Shown piece after piece: positions 29,553 through 38,776 of a stretch of 64,000 nucleotides of DNA; positions within the stretch are counted from its first letter, which is position 1, and each line of letters opens with the position of its first letter. The notes under the pieces are model-generated. The model saw nothing but the letters and a program-made list of their open reading frames with translations. It was not told the origin of the DNA and ran no database searches. This DNA comes from Jeotgalicoccus psychrophilus DSM 19085 (lineage in GTDB: Bacteria; Bacillota; Bacilli; Staphylococcales; Salinicoccaceae): positions 124,001 through 188,000 of the forward strand of contig NZ_AUEF01000007.1 in NCBI RefSeq assembly GCF_000425845.1, in the 5' to 3' direction. Made by a program: the position numbers and the translations under genes.

Positions 29553-30665
29553 TTATCGTTTGTAGTGAGCAAGCTTTTCATAGTCCAATGTGACACCAAA
29601 TCCGATATCATCCGGAATTTGGATTTCGAAATCTTTCACTTTGATATCTTCCAAGGTCAGCTTGTCTTTATAAAGAAGCGGGCCGAATATTTCCGTTCCG
29701 AATTTGAATTCCGGAATAGTGGAGTAGACGCTTGCTGCGATTGCGTTGCCAAGTGTAGATTCGATCATCGTGCCGCCGTACAGTCCAAATCCTGCTGCTT
29801 CTGCAATGCCTGCGATTTTCTTCGTTTCAAGAATGCCCCCGTGTTTAGCGGGTTTCAATGCGATGGCATCTCCGGCTCTTTCTTTTATAATTCTATAAGT
29901 ATCATGGAGGGAAGTTGCGGATTCATCTGCAAGTATGGAGACATCAAATCGTTCTGTCAGTCTGCTCATACCTTCGTAATTCCATGCAGGGAGCGGCTGT
30001 TCAATCATCGAGACGCCCATTTCCTCCAGTGCTTTAATTTGCTTTAATGCAGTATATTCATCCCATGCCTGGTTGATATCAACCGTAATTCTTGATTCAT
30101 GACCAACGGCTTTGATGATTTCCCCGACGTGTTTAACACTCGTATCCGGGTCTCCGCTGCCGATCTTCAGCTTGAAGATGTTATGACGCCTTTGATGAAG
30201 CATTTCTTTCGCTTCCTCTATGTCACTCACTGTATCTCCGCTCGCGAGTGTCCAGGCAAGTGGCAGTGACTCGTGGATTTTCCCGCCGAAAAGTTCATAA
30301 GCAGGAATTTCACGCTGTTTTGATGCCAAATCAATCAAGGCTGTTTCAATCAGACTTTTCGCGAAGTAGTTACCTCTTACGGATTTTGAAATATTATTCA
30401 TTATCCTGTTGAAGGAAATTGGATTTTGTCCGATGAGGTGAGGGGTGATGTACTGATCGATATTCGCTTTAATTGCTTCTACAGTACTCTCACCATATGA
30501 AGCACCTCCAATTGTAGCGACTTCAGATACACCTGTTATGCCACCTTCATCTTTGATAATGCCGATGACGATCGCCTGAGACGTAATCGTCGTCATCGCC
30601 AGTTTATGCGACCGTACTGTAGGCAAATCACATATAAAAATATCAACTGAAGAAATATTACTCAT
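29553..30665 (-). CDS. catB: Muconate cycloisomerase (enolase superfamily)
   Basis: 370 residues. Lactonises cis,cis-muconate to muconolactone. Catalytic residues K165-L-K167, metal ligands D196 (TVD196INQ), E222 (IE222QP), D247 (AD247ES) and K271 (LK271PAK) each sit two positions before their counterparts in Pseudomonas MLE (K169, D198, E224, D249, K273). First gene of the operon, with AGGAGGG upstream and a strong promoter. Related dipeptide epimerases share the fold; the neighbouring catA decides the call. Confidence 0.88.
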   Translation of the reverse strand: MSNISSVDIFICDLPTVRSHKLAMTTITSQAIVIGIIKDEGGITGVSEVATIGGASYGESTVEAIKANIDQYITPHLIGQNPISFNRIMNNISKSVRGNYFAKSLIETALIDLASKQREIPAYELFGGKIHESLPLAWTLASGDTVSDIEEAKEMLHQRRHNIFKLKIGSGDPDTSVKHVGEIIKAVGHESRITVDINQAWDEYTALKQIKALEEMGVSMIEQPLPAWNYEGMSRLTERFDVSILADESATSLHDTYRIIKERAGDAIALKPAKHGGILETKKIAGIAEAAGFGLYGGTMIESTLGNAIAASVYSTIPEFKFGTEIFGPLLYKDKLTLEDIKVKDFEIQIPDDIGFGVTLDYEKLAHYKR

Positions 30666-30678
30666 TCCAACCCTCCTA

Positions 30679-30694
30679 TGTACTAATATCGTAC
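30679..30694 (-). promoter_or_regulatory. Candidate IclR operator in the catB leader
   Basis: On the minus strand GTACGATATTAGTAC has GTAC at both ends. Its plus-strand word TGTACTAATA (30679-30688) recurs inverted at the IclR gene promoter. It lies about 20 bp downstream of the expected start of transcription and just ahead of the ribosome site. Binding is inferred. Confidence 0.5.
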
Positions 30695-30721
30695 AGAGAT
30701 ATGATTATCGAACATAAACCT

Positions 30722-30751
30722 ATTATATAGAAATGATTAAAGCGTTGTCAA
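30722..30751 (-). promoter_or_regulatory. Sigma-A promoter of the catechol operon
   Basis: On the minus strand TTGACA (30751-30746) and TATAAT (30727-30722) are separated by 18 bp. Both hexamers match consensus exactly. This drives catB and probably all seven genes. Confidence 0.85.
30737..30750. promoter_or_regulatory. Candidate cre (CcpA) site over the catB -35 box
   Basis: TTAAAGCGTTGTCA matches the catabolite-response consensus TGWAANCGNTNWCA at 13 of 14 positions, differing only at position 2. It overlaps the -35 hexamer, where CcpA would block RNA polymerase. Confidence 0.65.
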
Positions 30752-30939
30752 TTAGTTTTCGGAAAATTTGATAAAAATAATATATTGTTTGATGAGTATA
30801 CACATTTCCCGCTGTCTTGAATTATTTCCTGAAAAATTGTATAGTTCATGCATTCACTTCAGTTGTATCGCTGATTTTTATAATGTGTTTTACCTGTCAG
30901 TAGAAAATTGAAGTATCGTAATAATTAGGAGGAAATATT

Positions 30940-31767
30940 TTGAAGTTTATTTCATGGAATATCGATTCATTGAATGCTGCACTGACTAGCGAGTCGGCGA
31001 GAGCGTTATTATCCCGGGATGTATTAATATCAATACAGTCACACAATCCTGAAGTGATTGCGATTCAGGAAACTAAGCTGTCGGCAGCGGGACCGACTAA
31101 AAAGCATGTGGAAATTTTACAGGAATCATTTCCAGGTTATAAAGCGGTATGGCGCAGTTCGGTAGAACCGGCACGTAAAGGATACGCCGGAACGATGTTT
31201 TTATATAAAGAAGAATTGCAGCCTGAAGTAACTTATCCTTCTATTGGTTCGCCGGGAACTATGGATAGTGAAGGCCGTATGATTACTTTAGAGTTTGATG
31301 ATTTTTACATTACTCAGGTCTATACACCGAATGCGGGAGATGCTTTAAAACGCCTTGAAGAACGTCAAATTTGGGATGAACGTTACGCTGCGTATATAGA
31401 GGAACTGGACCTTAGCAAGCCTGTTTTCGTTACGGGAGACTTCAACGTGGCTCACAAGGAAATTGACCTGGCCAATCCAAAAGGCAACCGCCGTTCTGCA
31501 GGGTTTACAGATGAGGAACGGCAAGGCTTCACAAATTTGCTGGATAAAGGATTCACAGATACTTTTCGTCATATTAACGGAGACGTGACCGGTGTGTATT
31601 CCTGGTGGGCACAGCGTGCCAAAACGAGTAAGATTAATAACTCGGGATGGAGAATTGATTACTGGCTCGTGAGCAGCCGTCTTGCAGAAAAAGTAATTAA
31701 ATCGGAAATGATTGATTCCGGAACGAGACAGGATCATACACCGATTCTTCTGGAAGTAAATTTATAA
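30940..31767 (+). CDS. Exodeoxyribonuclease III / AP endonuclease
   Basis: 275 residues from a TTG with AGGAGG 8 bp upstream. Exonuclease III family: N7 in SWN7IDS, metal-binding E44 in IQE44TKL, GDFNVAHKEID, WRIDYWL and the C-terminal DHTPI. Acts in base-excision repair by cutting at abasic sites. Length is slightly above B. subtilis ExoA. The 274-bp gap on its left holds the catB promoter and an AT-rich stretch in which I see nothing else. Confidence 0.9.
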   Translation: MKFISWNIDSLNAALTSESARALLSRDVLISIQSHNPEVIAIQETKLSAAGPTKKHVEILQESFPGYKAVWRSSVEPARKGYAGTMFLYKEELQPEVTYPSIGSPGTMDSEGRMITLEFDDFYITQVYTPNAGDALKRLEERQIWDERYAAYIEELDLSKPVFVTGDFNVAHKEIDLANPKGNRRSAGFTDEERQGFTNLLDKGFTDTFRHINGDVTGVYSWWAQRAKTSKINNSGWRIDYWLVSSRLAEKVIKSEMIDSGTRQDHTPILLEVNL

Positions 31768-31772
31768 GAACC

Positions 31773-31805
31773 TGCATCTGCTTTTATACAGCAGATGCAT
31801 TTTTA
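31773..31805 (+). terminator. Terminator of the exonuclease gene
   Basis: GCATCTGC pairs with GCAGATGC around a 9-nt loop, followed by ATTTTTAT. Confidence 0.85.
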
Positions 31806-31888
31806 TCTTTTAAAAGATTTATAATTATCTGTTAATATTATTTGCCCTGGAGTAGAATAGGAGTAACTATACACGAGGGGGAGAATTC

Positions 31889-33106
31889 ATGGAAAAGACA
31901 GCGAGTCTTATACACCCCGAGAACTATTGGGTGTTGTGGGCGATTTTAATTGGCTGGGCTGCAATTGCGATTATACTGGAGCAGAAGTTCAGCTGGGCGT
32001 CGAAACTTTCGGGTGCGATTATCGCGCTTGCCGGGGCAATGCTTTTAAGTAATACGGGAGTGATTCCATTGGAGTCACCGGTGTACGATACGGTATGGAC
32101 TTATGTCGTGCCGCTGGCTATCCCGCTGCTGTTATTTCAGTCGAATGTTGTAAAAGTTTGGCAGGAGAGTAAACGACTATTACTTATATTTTTAATCAGT
32201 ACAATCGGAACAATAGCGGGAACGATTACGGCATTCTTTATTCTGAAGGAATATATTCCGCAGTTGAATTACATCGGTGCGATGCTGAGTGGCTCTTACA
32301 CAGGGGGCGGAGTCAACTTTGCGGCAATGGCAACGCGTTTTGATGTCCCTGAGGATATAGTCTCTTCAACCGTCGTTGCGGATAACTTGCTGATGGTGCT
32401 GTATTTCTTCGTTCTTATTACGATACCGGCCTTAAGTTTCTTCCGGAGTAAATTCGAAACACCTCATATTGATGAAATAGAGAAAAATGGGGGCAGTGAG
32501 AACCAGGCTTCTGATTATTGGAAAGGGAAAGAAATATCATTGCAGGATATTGCAAAAGCTATCGGAACAGCATTTGTGATTGTTGCAGTATCATTCAGTT
32601 TAGCAGGCTTCTTCTCTAATCTTATTCCTGCAGACAGCAATATACTGTTATCTATACTGCGGGGTATCATCGGCGATAACTATCTTATGCTGACAACGCT
32701 GACATTATTGTCAGTTGCACTGTTTCCTAAATACTTTGAAAGTATTTCAGGCTCTCAGGAGTTCGGAACATTCTTTATCTACATATTCTTTGTAGTAATC
32801 GGTGTTCCTGCATCAATACCGCTGATTATACAAAATGCACCGTTAATTTTAGTATTTGCAGCAATTATTGTGTTTATTAATATGCTGGTTTCATTTGGTT
32901 TTGGACGTTTGTTCAAATTTAATCTGGAAGAAATTATACTGGCATCGAACGCGAATATCGGCGGACCGACTACAGCTGCTGCGATGGCGATTTCACGCGG
33001 CTGGACTAAGCTCGTGGGACCAATTTTAATTATTGGTACACTCGGTTATATTATCGGTAACTATATCGGAACATCACTCGGTCTATGGTTTACTTCATTA
33101 TTGTAG
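31889..33106 (+). CDS. DUF819 family integral membrane protein
   Basis: 405 residues with about ten or more hydrophobic segments. The glycine-rich GAMLSGSYTGGGVNFAAM motif and the C-terminal SNANIGGPTTAAAMA are typical of the DUF819 (YjcL) family, thought to be transporters with a repeated fold. Substrate unknown. GAGGGGGAG precedes the ATG, and it is flanked by terminators, so it is monocistronic. Confidence 0.85.
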   Translation: MEKTASLIHPENYWVLWAILIGWAAIAIILEQKFSWASKLSGAIIALAGAMLLSNTGVIPLESPVYDTVWTYVVPLAIPLLLFQSNVVKVWQESKRLLLIFLISTIGTIAGTITAFFILKEYIPQLNYIGAMLSGSYTGGGVNFAAMATRFDVPEDIVSSTVVADNLLMVLYFFVLITIPALSFFRSKFETPHIDEIEKNGGSENQASDYWKGKEISLQDIAKAIGTAFVIVAVSFSLAGFFSNLIPADSNILLSILRGIIGDNYLMLTTLTLLSVALFPKYFESISGSQEFGTFFIYIFFVVIGVPASIPLIIQNAPLILVFAAIIVFINMLVSFGFGRLFKFNLEEIILASNANIGGPTTAAAMAISRGWTKLVGPILIIGTLGYIIGNYIGTSLGLWFTSLL

Positions 33107-33111
33107 TATGT

Positions 33112-33145
33112 AAAGCAGCATCTCTTTGGAGATTCTGCTTTTTTT
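33112..33145 (+). terminator. Terminator of the DUF819 gene
   Basis: AAAGCAG-ATCTC pairs with GAGAT-CTGCTTT, followed by seven T. Confidence 0.85.
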
Positions 33146-33252
33146 GTACGATTTAAGTAAGTAATTAAAAGATAATCTGATATGATTTAAAGAAGTACAG
33201 TAACCGGAATAATTAATGTAAAAAACTATTTTAAAAAAGAAAGAAGAATGTA

Positions 33253-34653
33253 ATGGAAGCTTTAATAAATACTAAACATACGAAATTAATGGCGTTTGCA
33301 CTAATGCTTGGAGCGTTTGTCGGGCTGTTCGGGGAAACTTCTTTAAATATGGCATTGACCGATGTAATGAATGAATACGATATTACGGCATCTGCCGCTC
33401 AGTGGCTGACTACCGGATATTTGCTGACGATGGCAGTTTTAATACCTGTCTCAGCATTTTTAATTAAATGGTTCTCAACGAGGCAGCTGGTTGCTGCTTC
33501 ACTGTCAATATCAGGACTTGGTGCGGTGATAGCTGCATTATCTCCAAGTTTTGAACTGCTGCTCTTAGGCCGAATTGTTCAGGCGCTTGGAACGGGAATA
33601 ATTTTACCGCTGATGCTGAGTGTGCTGATGGTGATTTTCCCGGTTCATAAACGCGGAATGGTTATGGGATTGATGGGACTTGTTATTACGGCTGCTCCAG
33701 CCATTGGTCCGACGGCTTCCGGTGTAATTATCACAACTGTAGGCTGGACTTATATTTTTTGGATCAGTGCAGCGCTGTACGCGTTACTGCTGATCTATTC
33801 ATTAATAGTAGTCGAAAATGTTTCGACAGTCACAAAACCGAAGCTGGACTATATTTCTGTTGTTTACTCAACGATTGGTTTTGGCGGCATTGTTTACGGT
33901 TTAAGCATGTATGCAGATAATCCATTTACAACAGTTACTGTCTGGCTGCCGTTGATATTAGGTATAGTGTCATTAATTTTATTTGCACGTAGACAAACAG
34001 TACTTGAAACGCCACTTATTAATTTAGAGATATTTAAATTCCCAATGTTTACACTTGGAACACTGATGATGTTTTTAAGTCTTTTTATAATTTTATCGAC
34101 ATCAATTTTAATGCCGCTTTATTTAAAAGGAGCACTACTGTTTACAGCTGCAGTGGCAGGACTGATTTTACTGCCGGGGAACATACTTAATTTTGTAATG
34201 TCACCTGTTGTAGGGGCTATGTACAATAAGATTGGACCAAAGTTCTTTGTCGTTACCGGATTCGCTTTGATTACCGCTGCGAATATCGGATTTTTAATAG
34301 TTCTTGGTGATGCAACACCTGTATGGCAGGTTATTGTGCTGTTTATGATAATGTTTATCGGTTTACCTATGACTATAATGCCGTCTCAGACAAATGCGAT
34401 GAATCAGCTGCCCCATCAGTTATATGCGGATGGTTCTGCTGCGATGAACACATTGACTCAGGTCGGCGGGGCGCTCGGTACTGCTATTGCAATTACCTTG
34501 TTCACGATTGGACAGGGGTCAGCGTCTCTCGGAAGTACGGAATTTGGAATCGCTGCAGGCACGCACTTCGCATTTTACTTTATAACAGGGATTTCTTTTA
34601 TTGGATTAATCGGCTCATTATTTATCTATGACAGTACAAAAGAAAACAGCTGA
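33253..34653 (+). CDS. MFS multidrug exporter, DHA2 (EmrB/QacA) type
   Basis: 466 residues with about 14 hydrophobic segments, as in the 14-TMS drug:H+ antiporter family. Motif A-like and C-like segments are visible: LLLGRIVQALGTGIILPLML and GPTASGVIITTVGW. No TetR- or MarR-type regulator lies next to it. Likely exports hydrophobic cations or drugs; substrate not deducible. Confidence 0.85.
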   Translation: MEALINTKHTKLMAFALMLGAFVGLFGETSLNMALTDVMNEYDITASAAQWLTTGYLLTMAVLIPVSAFLIKWFSTRQLVAASLSISGLGAVIAALSPSFELLLLGRIVQALGTGIILPLMLSVLMVIFPVHKRGMVMGLMGLVITAAPAIGPTASGVIITTVGWTYIFWISAALYALLLIYSLIVVENVSTVTKPKLDYISVVYSTIGFGGIVYGLSMYADNPFTTVTVWLPLILGIVSLILFARRQTVLETPLINLEIFKFPMFTLGTLMMFLSLFIILSTSILMPLYLKGALLFTAAVAGLILLPGNILNFVMSPVVGAMYNKIGPKFFVVTGFALITAANIGFLIVLGDATPVWQVIVLFMIMFIGLPMTIMPSQTNAMNQLPHQLYADGSAAMNTLTQVGGALGTAIAITLFTIGQGSASLGSTEFGIAAGTHFAFYFITGISFIGLIGSLFIYDSTKENS

Positions 34654-34677
34654 AGCATTTGCTTCAGCTGTTTTTAT
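34645..34677. terminator. Bidirectional terminator
   Basis: CAGCTGAAGC pairs perfectly with GCTTCAGCTG over a 4-nt loop, with a T-run to the right and A-run to the left. It lies between the convergent MFS and dehydratase genes and begins inside the end of the MFS gene. Confidence 0.88.
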
Positions 34678-35637
34678 TTAGTAGTCAGTGTCTTTAATAT
34701 AGTCGAGCTGATCGAAACCTAAATTACCTCCGGTAATAACGAAACAAATCTTGTCTTTCTTATTCACTTCTATCTCTCCGTTTAGAATACCGCCGATAGC
34801 GATTGAAGAAGATATTTCTGTTAAGATTTTCGCTTCCATCAACATTAATTTCTGACCTTTTTTCATCGCTTCTTCACTGACTGTATAGAATGTATCAACG
34901 TATTTCTGGACGAGTGGGAAGTTCTTTTCACCTGGAATAATACTGACTAAACCATCTGCGATTGTGCCTTTGTTTTCAACCTGAGTTAGTTCACCATTTT
35001 GCAGACTCGTAGAAAATTTCGGCAAGTTCGCCGGTTCAGCACCGTGGACTTTAACACCATCTGTCATTTCTTTAACTGCTGCGCCGATACCGCTGATTAA
35101 ACCACCGCCGCTCGCAGGAACAAATATATGATCCACATCCGGAAGCTGCTCTAAGATCTCCAGCCCGACAGTACCTTGTCCCGCCATAATGCGGTAATCA
35201 TTAAAAGGAGGAATTAATGTATAACCATGTTCTTTAACCAGTGACTCCTGCAGTTTAAAACGTTCTTCGACAGTTGTCGGAATAATTTCAGCACCGTGCT
35301 CTGCAATTTTTTGAAGTTTAAAGGGCGGCGCAGTATCAGGTACTGCAACAGTCGCTTTAATACCGAGCATTTTTGATGCATAAGCAACAGCGTGACCGTG
35401 ATTTCCGGAAGATGAAGTGACAACTCCGCGTTTCAGCTCTTCATCTGTAAGCTGAAGCAGTGCATTCATTACCCCGCGCAGTTTAAAGGCTTTAGTACGC
35501 TGCATATTTTCTAATTTAACATATACTTCACAGCCTAGAATTTCTTCGAGATTGTGGAGTCTTAAAACAGGTGTTTTGATGATATAAGGTTTAATCCGTT
35601 CGTGTGCAGCCTGAATATCGGATAGTGTTAAAGTCAT
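34678..35637 (-). CDS. Threonine/serine ammonia-lyase (PLP fold II)
   Basis: 319 residues. Schiff-base lysine K52 in TKAFK52LRG, SSSGNHGHAVAYA phosphate and substrate loop, and the glycine loop GGGLISGIG. No C-terminal ACT domain, so it resembles catabolic TdcB-type dehydratase rather than allosteric IlvA. Likely deaminates threonine to 2-oxobutyrate; serine racemase or hydroxyaspartate lyase activity is possible. A weak cre-like site (35669-35682, 12 of 14 positions) lies upstream. Confidence 0.85.
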   Translation of the reverse strand: MTLTLSDIQAAHERIKPYIIKTPVLRLHNLEEILGCEVYVKLENMQRTKAFKLRGVMNALLQLTDEELKRGVVTSSSGNHGHAVAYASKMLGIKATVAVPDTAPPFKLQKIAEHGAEIIPTTVEERFKLQESLVKEHGYTLIPPFNDYRIMAGQGTVGLEILEQLPDVDHIFVPASGGGLISGIGAAVKEMTDGVKVHGAEPANLPKFSTSLQNGELTQVENKGTIADGLVSIIPGEKNFPLVQKYVDTFYTVSEEAMKKGQKLMLMEAKILTEISSSIAIGGILNGEIEVNKKDKICFVITGGNLGFDQLDYIKDTDY

Positions 35638-35788
35638 ATGAACATCCCCTTTTTATAAATTAGTTTAATCATAACGCTTTCCCGGTAAAATATAAATATA
35701 CGATATTTGGCAATATATTAAAACTGCATTTATAATGATATTAAAGGTTATTATCCAATAGAGGAAATTTGAAAAGCAGGGGAATTAA

Positions 35789-36817
35789 ATGTCGCTAAAT
35801 GAGTTTATAACAGAACTGGATCAAGAACTTAATGTACTGCCTGAACATCGGCGCAAGGAGATTATAATTGATTTTGAAGCACAAATAAAAAAAGCGATGG
35901 AACTTGGAGATACAGAAGAATATCTTCTTAAAGTGTTAGGGGAACCCCGTAAAGTCGCCGAGAAGTTTATCGCTGAAGAGATTGTTGAAGAAGAACCGGA
36001 GCAAAAACCGGAACCAAAACCTAAAGTAACAGAAATGGTCATGCATCCTGTTACAGGAAACTTTGCAGCAGAAATGAAAGACTATAATATTAATCAGCTC
36101 GTTATTAACGGTGAGATGGTCGATATTAAAATCGAAAAAGGCAAGAAACTCGGTATTAAATTTTTAAGTTACACTCATAAAGGCAAGCTTGAATATAAAG
36201 CGGAAAATGCTCAGCTGACGATATATCACAGCAGTTCAAAAGATGAAGTAAAGTTTAATAACATCATTGATTTTATGAAAAAGCGCAAGCAGCTTAAAAA
36301 AGATGAGCTGATAATAACCTGGCCGGAAAAACTTGATATGCTTACCGTGAATAATAAAAATGGCAAAGTGATTATCAGTGATATTGAAGCGGAAGAATTT
36401 AAAGTGAAAACAAAAGAAGGCGCAATAGAAGCGGCAGGATTGACTGGTAACTACGGTGAATTCCAGTCTGCTATGGGAGCATTAAAAGTGGAATCAAGTG
36501 ACTTCCGAAATCTCTATATGGAAACAGAAATGGGCCGTATAACCGCTGGCGGCGTTAAGGCGGAAAGGTACAATTTAATTACGGAACTCGGCAAAATTTC
36601 ATTGGATAACTTGACGCCTGACAGTGATTTAAAAGCACTCAGCAAGATGGGTTCAGTCAGTGTAAACTATCGGACACCGCCTGAAAATACTAAAATTGTT
36701 GCCCGGGCAAAAGTTGGAAAAGTGAAAAATGCACTGGAGGAAAACAAAATAAGAGAGCAGCTTTACAGAGCGGAATATATGAGTGAGATGGGATCAGTCA
36801 AAATAACATTATCATAA
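35789..36817 (+). CDS. DUF1700 / DUF4097 two-domain protein
   Basis: 342 residues. The N-terminal DUF1700-like region (1-65, FITELDQELNVLP and LGEPRKVAEKFIAEE) is followed by a Pro/Glu linker and then a repetitive beta region (about 90-342, e.g. VNNKNGKVIISDIEAEEFKV) of the DUF4097 beta-helix type. No membrane segment is visible. In other Firmicutes such proteins go with PadR regulators; the PadR gene here is 2.5 kb away on the other strand. Role unknown, possibly envelope stress. Confidence 0.75.
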   Translation: MSLNEFITELDQELNVLPEHRRKEIIIDFEAQIKKAMELGDTEEYLLKVLGEPRKVAEKFIAEEIVEEEPEQKPEPKPKVTEMVMHPVTGNFAAEMKDYNINQLVINGEMVDIKIEKGKKLGIKFLSYTHKGKLEYKAENAQLTIYHSSSKDEVKFNNIIDFMKKRKQLKKDELIITWPEKLDMLTVNNKNGKVIISDIEAEEFKVKTKEGAIEAAGLTGNYGEFQSAMGALKVESSDFRNLYMETEMGRITAGGVKAERYNLITELGKISLDNLTPDSDLKALSKMGSVSVNYRTPPENTKIVARAKVGKVKNALEENKIREQLYRAEYMSEMGSVKITLS

Positions 36818-36829
36818 GGAGCGGATTAT

Positions 36830-37129
36830 TTGGCACGCTGTACGAAATGTCAGATGGAATGGACGTTTAAAGATAAAGCGAGAACACTTAAAACACTAGA
36901 TGGATCAGCAAAATGTCCGTACTGCGGAGAAAAACAGCATATCAGTTTGAAATCGAAAAGACAGGGATCAATGCTGAGTATGGTAGTGCCACTGGCAATG
37001 TTTGTACCGATATTTTTCGATACACCGATAATGATTCATATAGCTATTGGATTGATAGCCGTAGTAATAGTGATTTTACTTCAGATATCATTAATTGAAT
37101 TATCTCGGAAAGAAGAATTCCCAATATAA
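36830..37129 (+). CDS. Zinc-ribbon membrane protein (CXXC-about20-CXXC type)
   Basis: 99 residues from a TTG with AAGGAGCG upstream. Two CxxC pairs (C4/C7 and C29/C32) form a zinc ribbon, followed by two hydrophobic segments (about 48-64 and 67-86). It matches the small cxxc_20_cxxc family of Bacillales. Follows the DUF1700/DUF4097 gene by 12 bp, so the two are likely co-expressed. Function unknown. Confidence 0.8.
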   Translation: MARCTKCQMEWTFKDKARTLKTLDGSAKCPYCGEKQHISLKSKRQGSMLSMVVPLAMFVPIFFDTPIMIHIAIGLIAVVIVILLQISLIELSRKEEFPI

Positions 37130-37164
37130 AAAACCTCCCGGAAATTATTCCGCGGAGGTTTTTT
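37129..37164. terminator. Bidirectional terminator between convergent genes
   Basis: AAAACCTCC-GGAA pairs with TTCC-GGAGGTTTT, with flanking A- and T-runs. Confidence 0.88.
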
Positions 37165-37167
37165 ACA

Positions 37168-37890
37168 CTAATAATCTTTTTTCTGAATTCTAATTAAGCC
37201 AATTACGATAATCAGAATAATCGCGACAATAGTTGATATATAATGTTCTGTTATCCAATTATGCGAACCGATCGTTTCCGAAATAAAGTAGAGCGGGAAC
37301 CAGTCCGTTATAAATGTTCCAGCCCATTCAGGTAAATCGTTCCACAACAGCAGTCCATCAAACAGTGTCGGCAGCATCATAATCGACAGCACCGCAACGA
37401 TAAATAATGCGAGTACATTCGTAAAGAATGTACTGATTGTTAAAAACAGTGTCCCGTAGAACAATGCATAGAGTACATAATGAAGCGGAATTTGCCAAAA
37501 CAGTTCTCCTGCCATTTCAAGTCCTGCATATTCCGCCAGGAAATACGTTGAGAGTGTACCAGCGATTCCAAAGATCAGCCCGATAATACCGATAGTAATA
37601 ACTTTTGCTATATAGTATTTTATCCGTGACGATTTTTCATTCATCATAAGAGTAATTGTATTCTGGCTGAGGTCTTTTGTATAGGACAGCATCGCAATAA
37701 TTACTACCAGCAGTGAGCCGAAGAATGCAAAGAAATATGTCAGCTGAATCACTTCAAATGGACCCTTGAAGTTTGCTACAGAGTAGGCAATCCCGAAGGC
37801 AGGCAGAACACACAGTGCAATTGAAAAGTAAGTGAGCCAGCTCGTCATTATATTTTTAAGATCATACGAAACCAATTTACTGATTCTCAT
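37168..37890 (-). CDS. ABC-2 type transporter permease
   Basis: 240 residues from the ATG at 37890 (MRISKLVSYDLKN), with GGTGG upstream; a GTG four codons earlier is less likely. Six hydrophobic segments. Resembles permeases of the bacitracin/lantibiotic-immunity ABC exporters. Overlaps the ATPase gene, forming one transporter unit. Exported substrate unknown. Confidence 0.82.
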   Translation of the reverse strand: MRISKLVSYDLKNIMTSWLTYFSIALCVLPAFGIAYSVANFKGPFEVIQLTYFFAFFGSLLVVIIAMLSYTKDLSQNTITLMMNEKSSRIKYYIAKVITIGIIGLIFGIAGTLSTYFLAEYAGLEMAGELFWQIPLHYVLYALFYGTLFLTISTFFTNVLALFIVAVLSIMMLPTLFDGLLLWNDLPEWAGTFITDWFPLYFISETIGSHNWITEHYISTIVAIILIIVIGLIRIQKKDY

Positions 37891-38752
37891 GCTCACCGCC
37901 ACCTTTCATTTGAGTAAAGTAGTAGTCCTTAACCGAGCGCTGTTGTTTGTTAATGTCAGCAGGATAAATGCTTTCAACACTCAATGCTTTTAATATTTCC
38001 TGCAGAAGGTGTACTGAAGTAGTAGATACGATATTCTCTGTAAGTTTAGCATTATCATCGAAGCCTTTAATGACATTTAATGCAAATTCAGTATCCTCAT
38101 TATCAAAGACAAACGACATTGTCACAGTTGTACTCAGCTGTTCTACATTTTCTTTGCTGCTGAGTTTCCCTTTATCGATAAAAACAATATCATCGCTGAC
38201 AGCTTCAATATCTTCCAGTTTATGACTCGAAATCAGCACTTTCATGCCGTAATCGGCAGCCAGCTTGCGGATAATGCTGAGGACCTCTATCGAACCGTCC
38301 GGATCCATACCATTAGTAGGCTCATCGAGAATTAGATACTCCGGTTTTCTGGCGAGAGCGATGACGAGACCGAGTTTTTGTTTCATTCCCATTGAATATG
38401 TTTTCATCTTTTTATTTACATAGCCGGTCATGCCAAGCTGTTCAAGCAGTGAATTAATATATATCTTGTCATAATTAGGTGTGTATATTTTTGTGAAATA
38501 TTCGATGTTGTATTCCCCCGATTTATTTTTATAATACTTCGGTTCTTCGATTAAATAACCAATCTCAGCACCGTCATTTTTATTTACCGTACCGGAGTAG
38601 TTTTGAATAATACTGCACATTATTTTCATTATTGTCGTTTTACCCGCACCATTTTTACCGATTAAACCGGTAACATTCGAATCCATTGTGAAGTTAATAT
38701 TGTCGAGCACAACATTGCTTCGATATTTTTTAGAAATATTGGTAAGTTCCAT
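37877..38752 (-). CDS. ABC transporter ATP-binding protein (BcrA-like)
   Basis: 291 residues. Walker A GKNGAGKTT, signature YSMGMKQKLGL (SMGMK in place of LSGGQ, common in this subfamily), Walker B YLILDEPTNGMDP and H-loop SSHKL. Drives the adjacent permease. Followed by the permease and preceded by DUF2812 and PadR genes, a common Firmicute regulator-exporter module. Confidence 0.88.
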   Translation of the reverse strand: MELTNISKKYRSNVVLDNINFTMDSNVTGLIGKNGAGKTTIMKIMCSIIQNYSGTVNKNDGAEIGYLIEEPKYYKNKSGEYNIEYFTKIYTPNYDKIYINSLLEQLGMTGYVNKKMKTYSMGMKQKLGLVIALARKPEYLILDEPTNGMDPDGSIEVLSIIRKLAADYGMKVLISSHKLEDIEAVSDDIVFIDKGKLSSKENVEQLSTTVTMSFVFDNEDTEFALNVIKGFDDNAKLTENIVSTTSVHLLQEILKALSVESIYPADINKQQRSVKDYYFTQMKGGGEHENQ

Positions 38753-38776
38753 TTAAATCTCCCCTTTAAGAAACTG

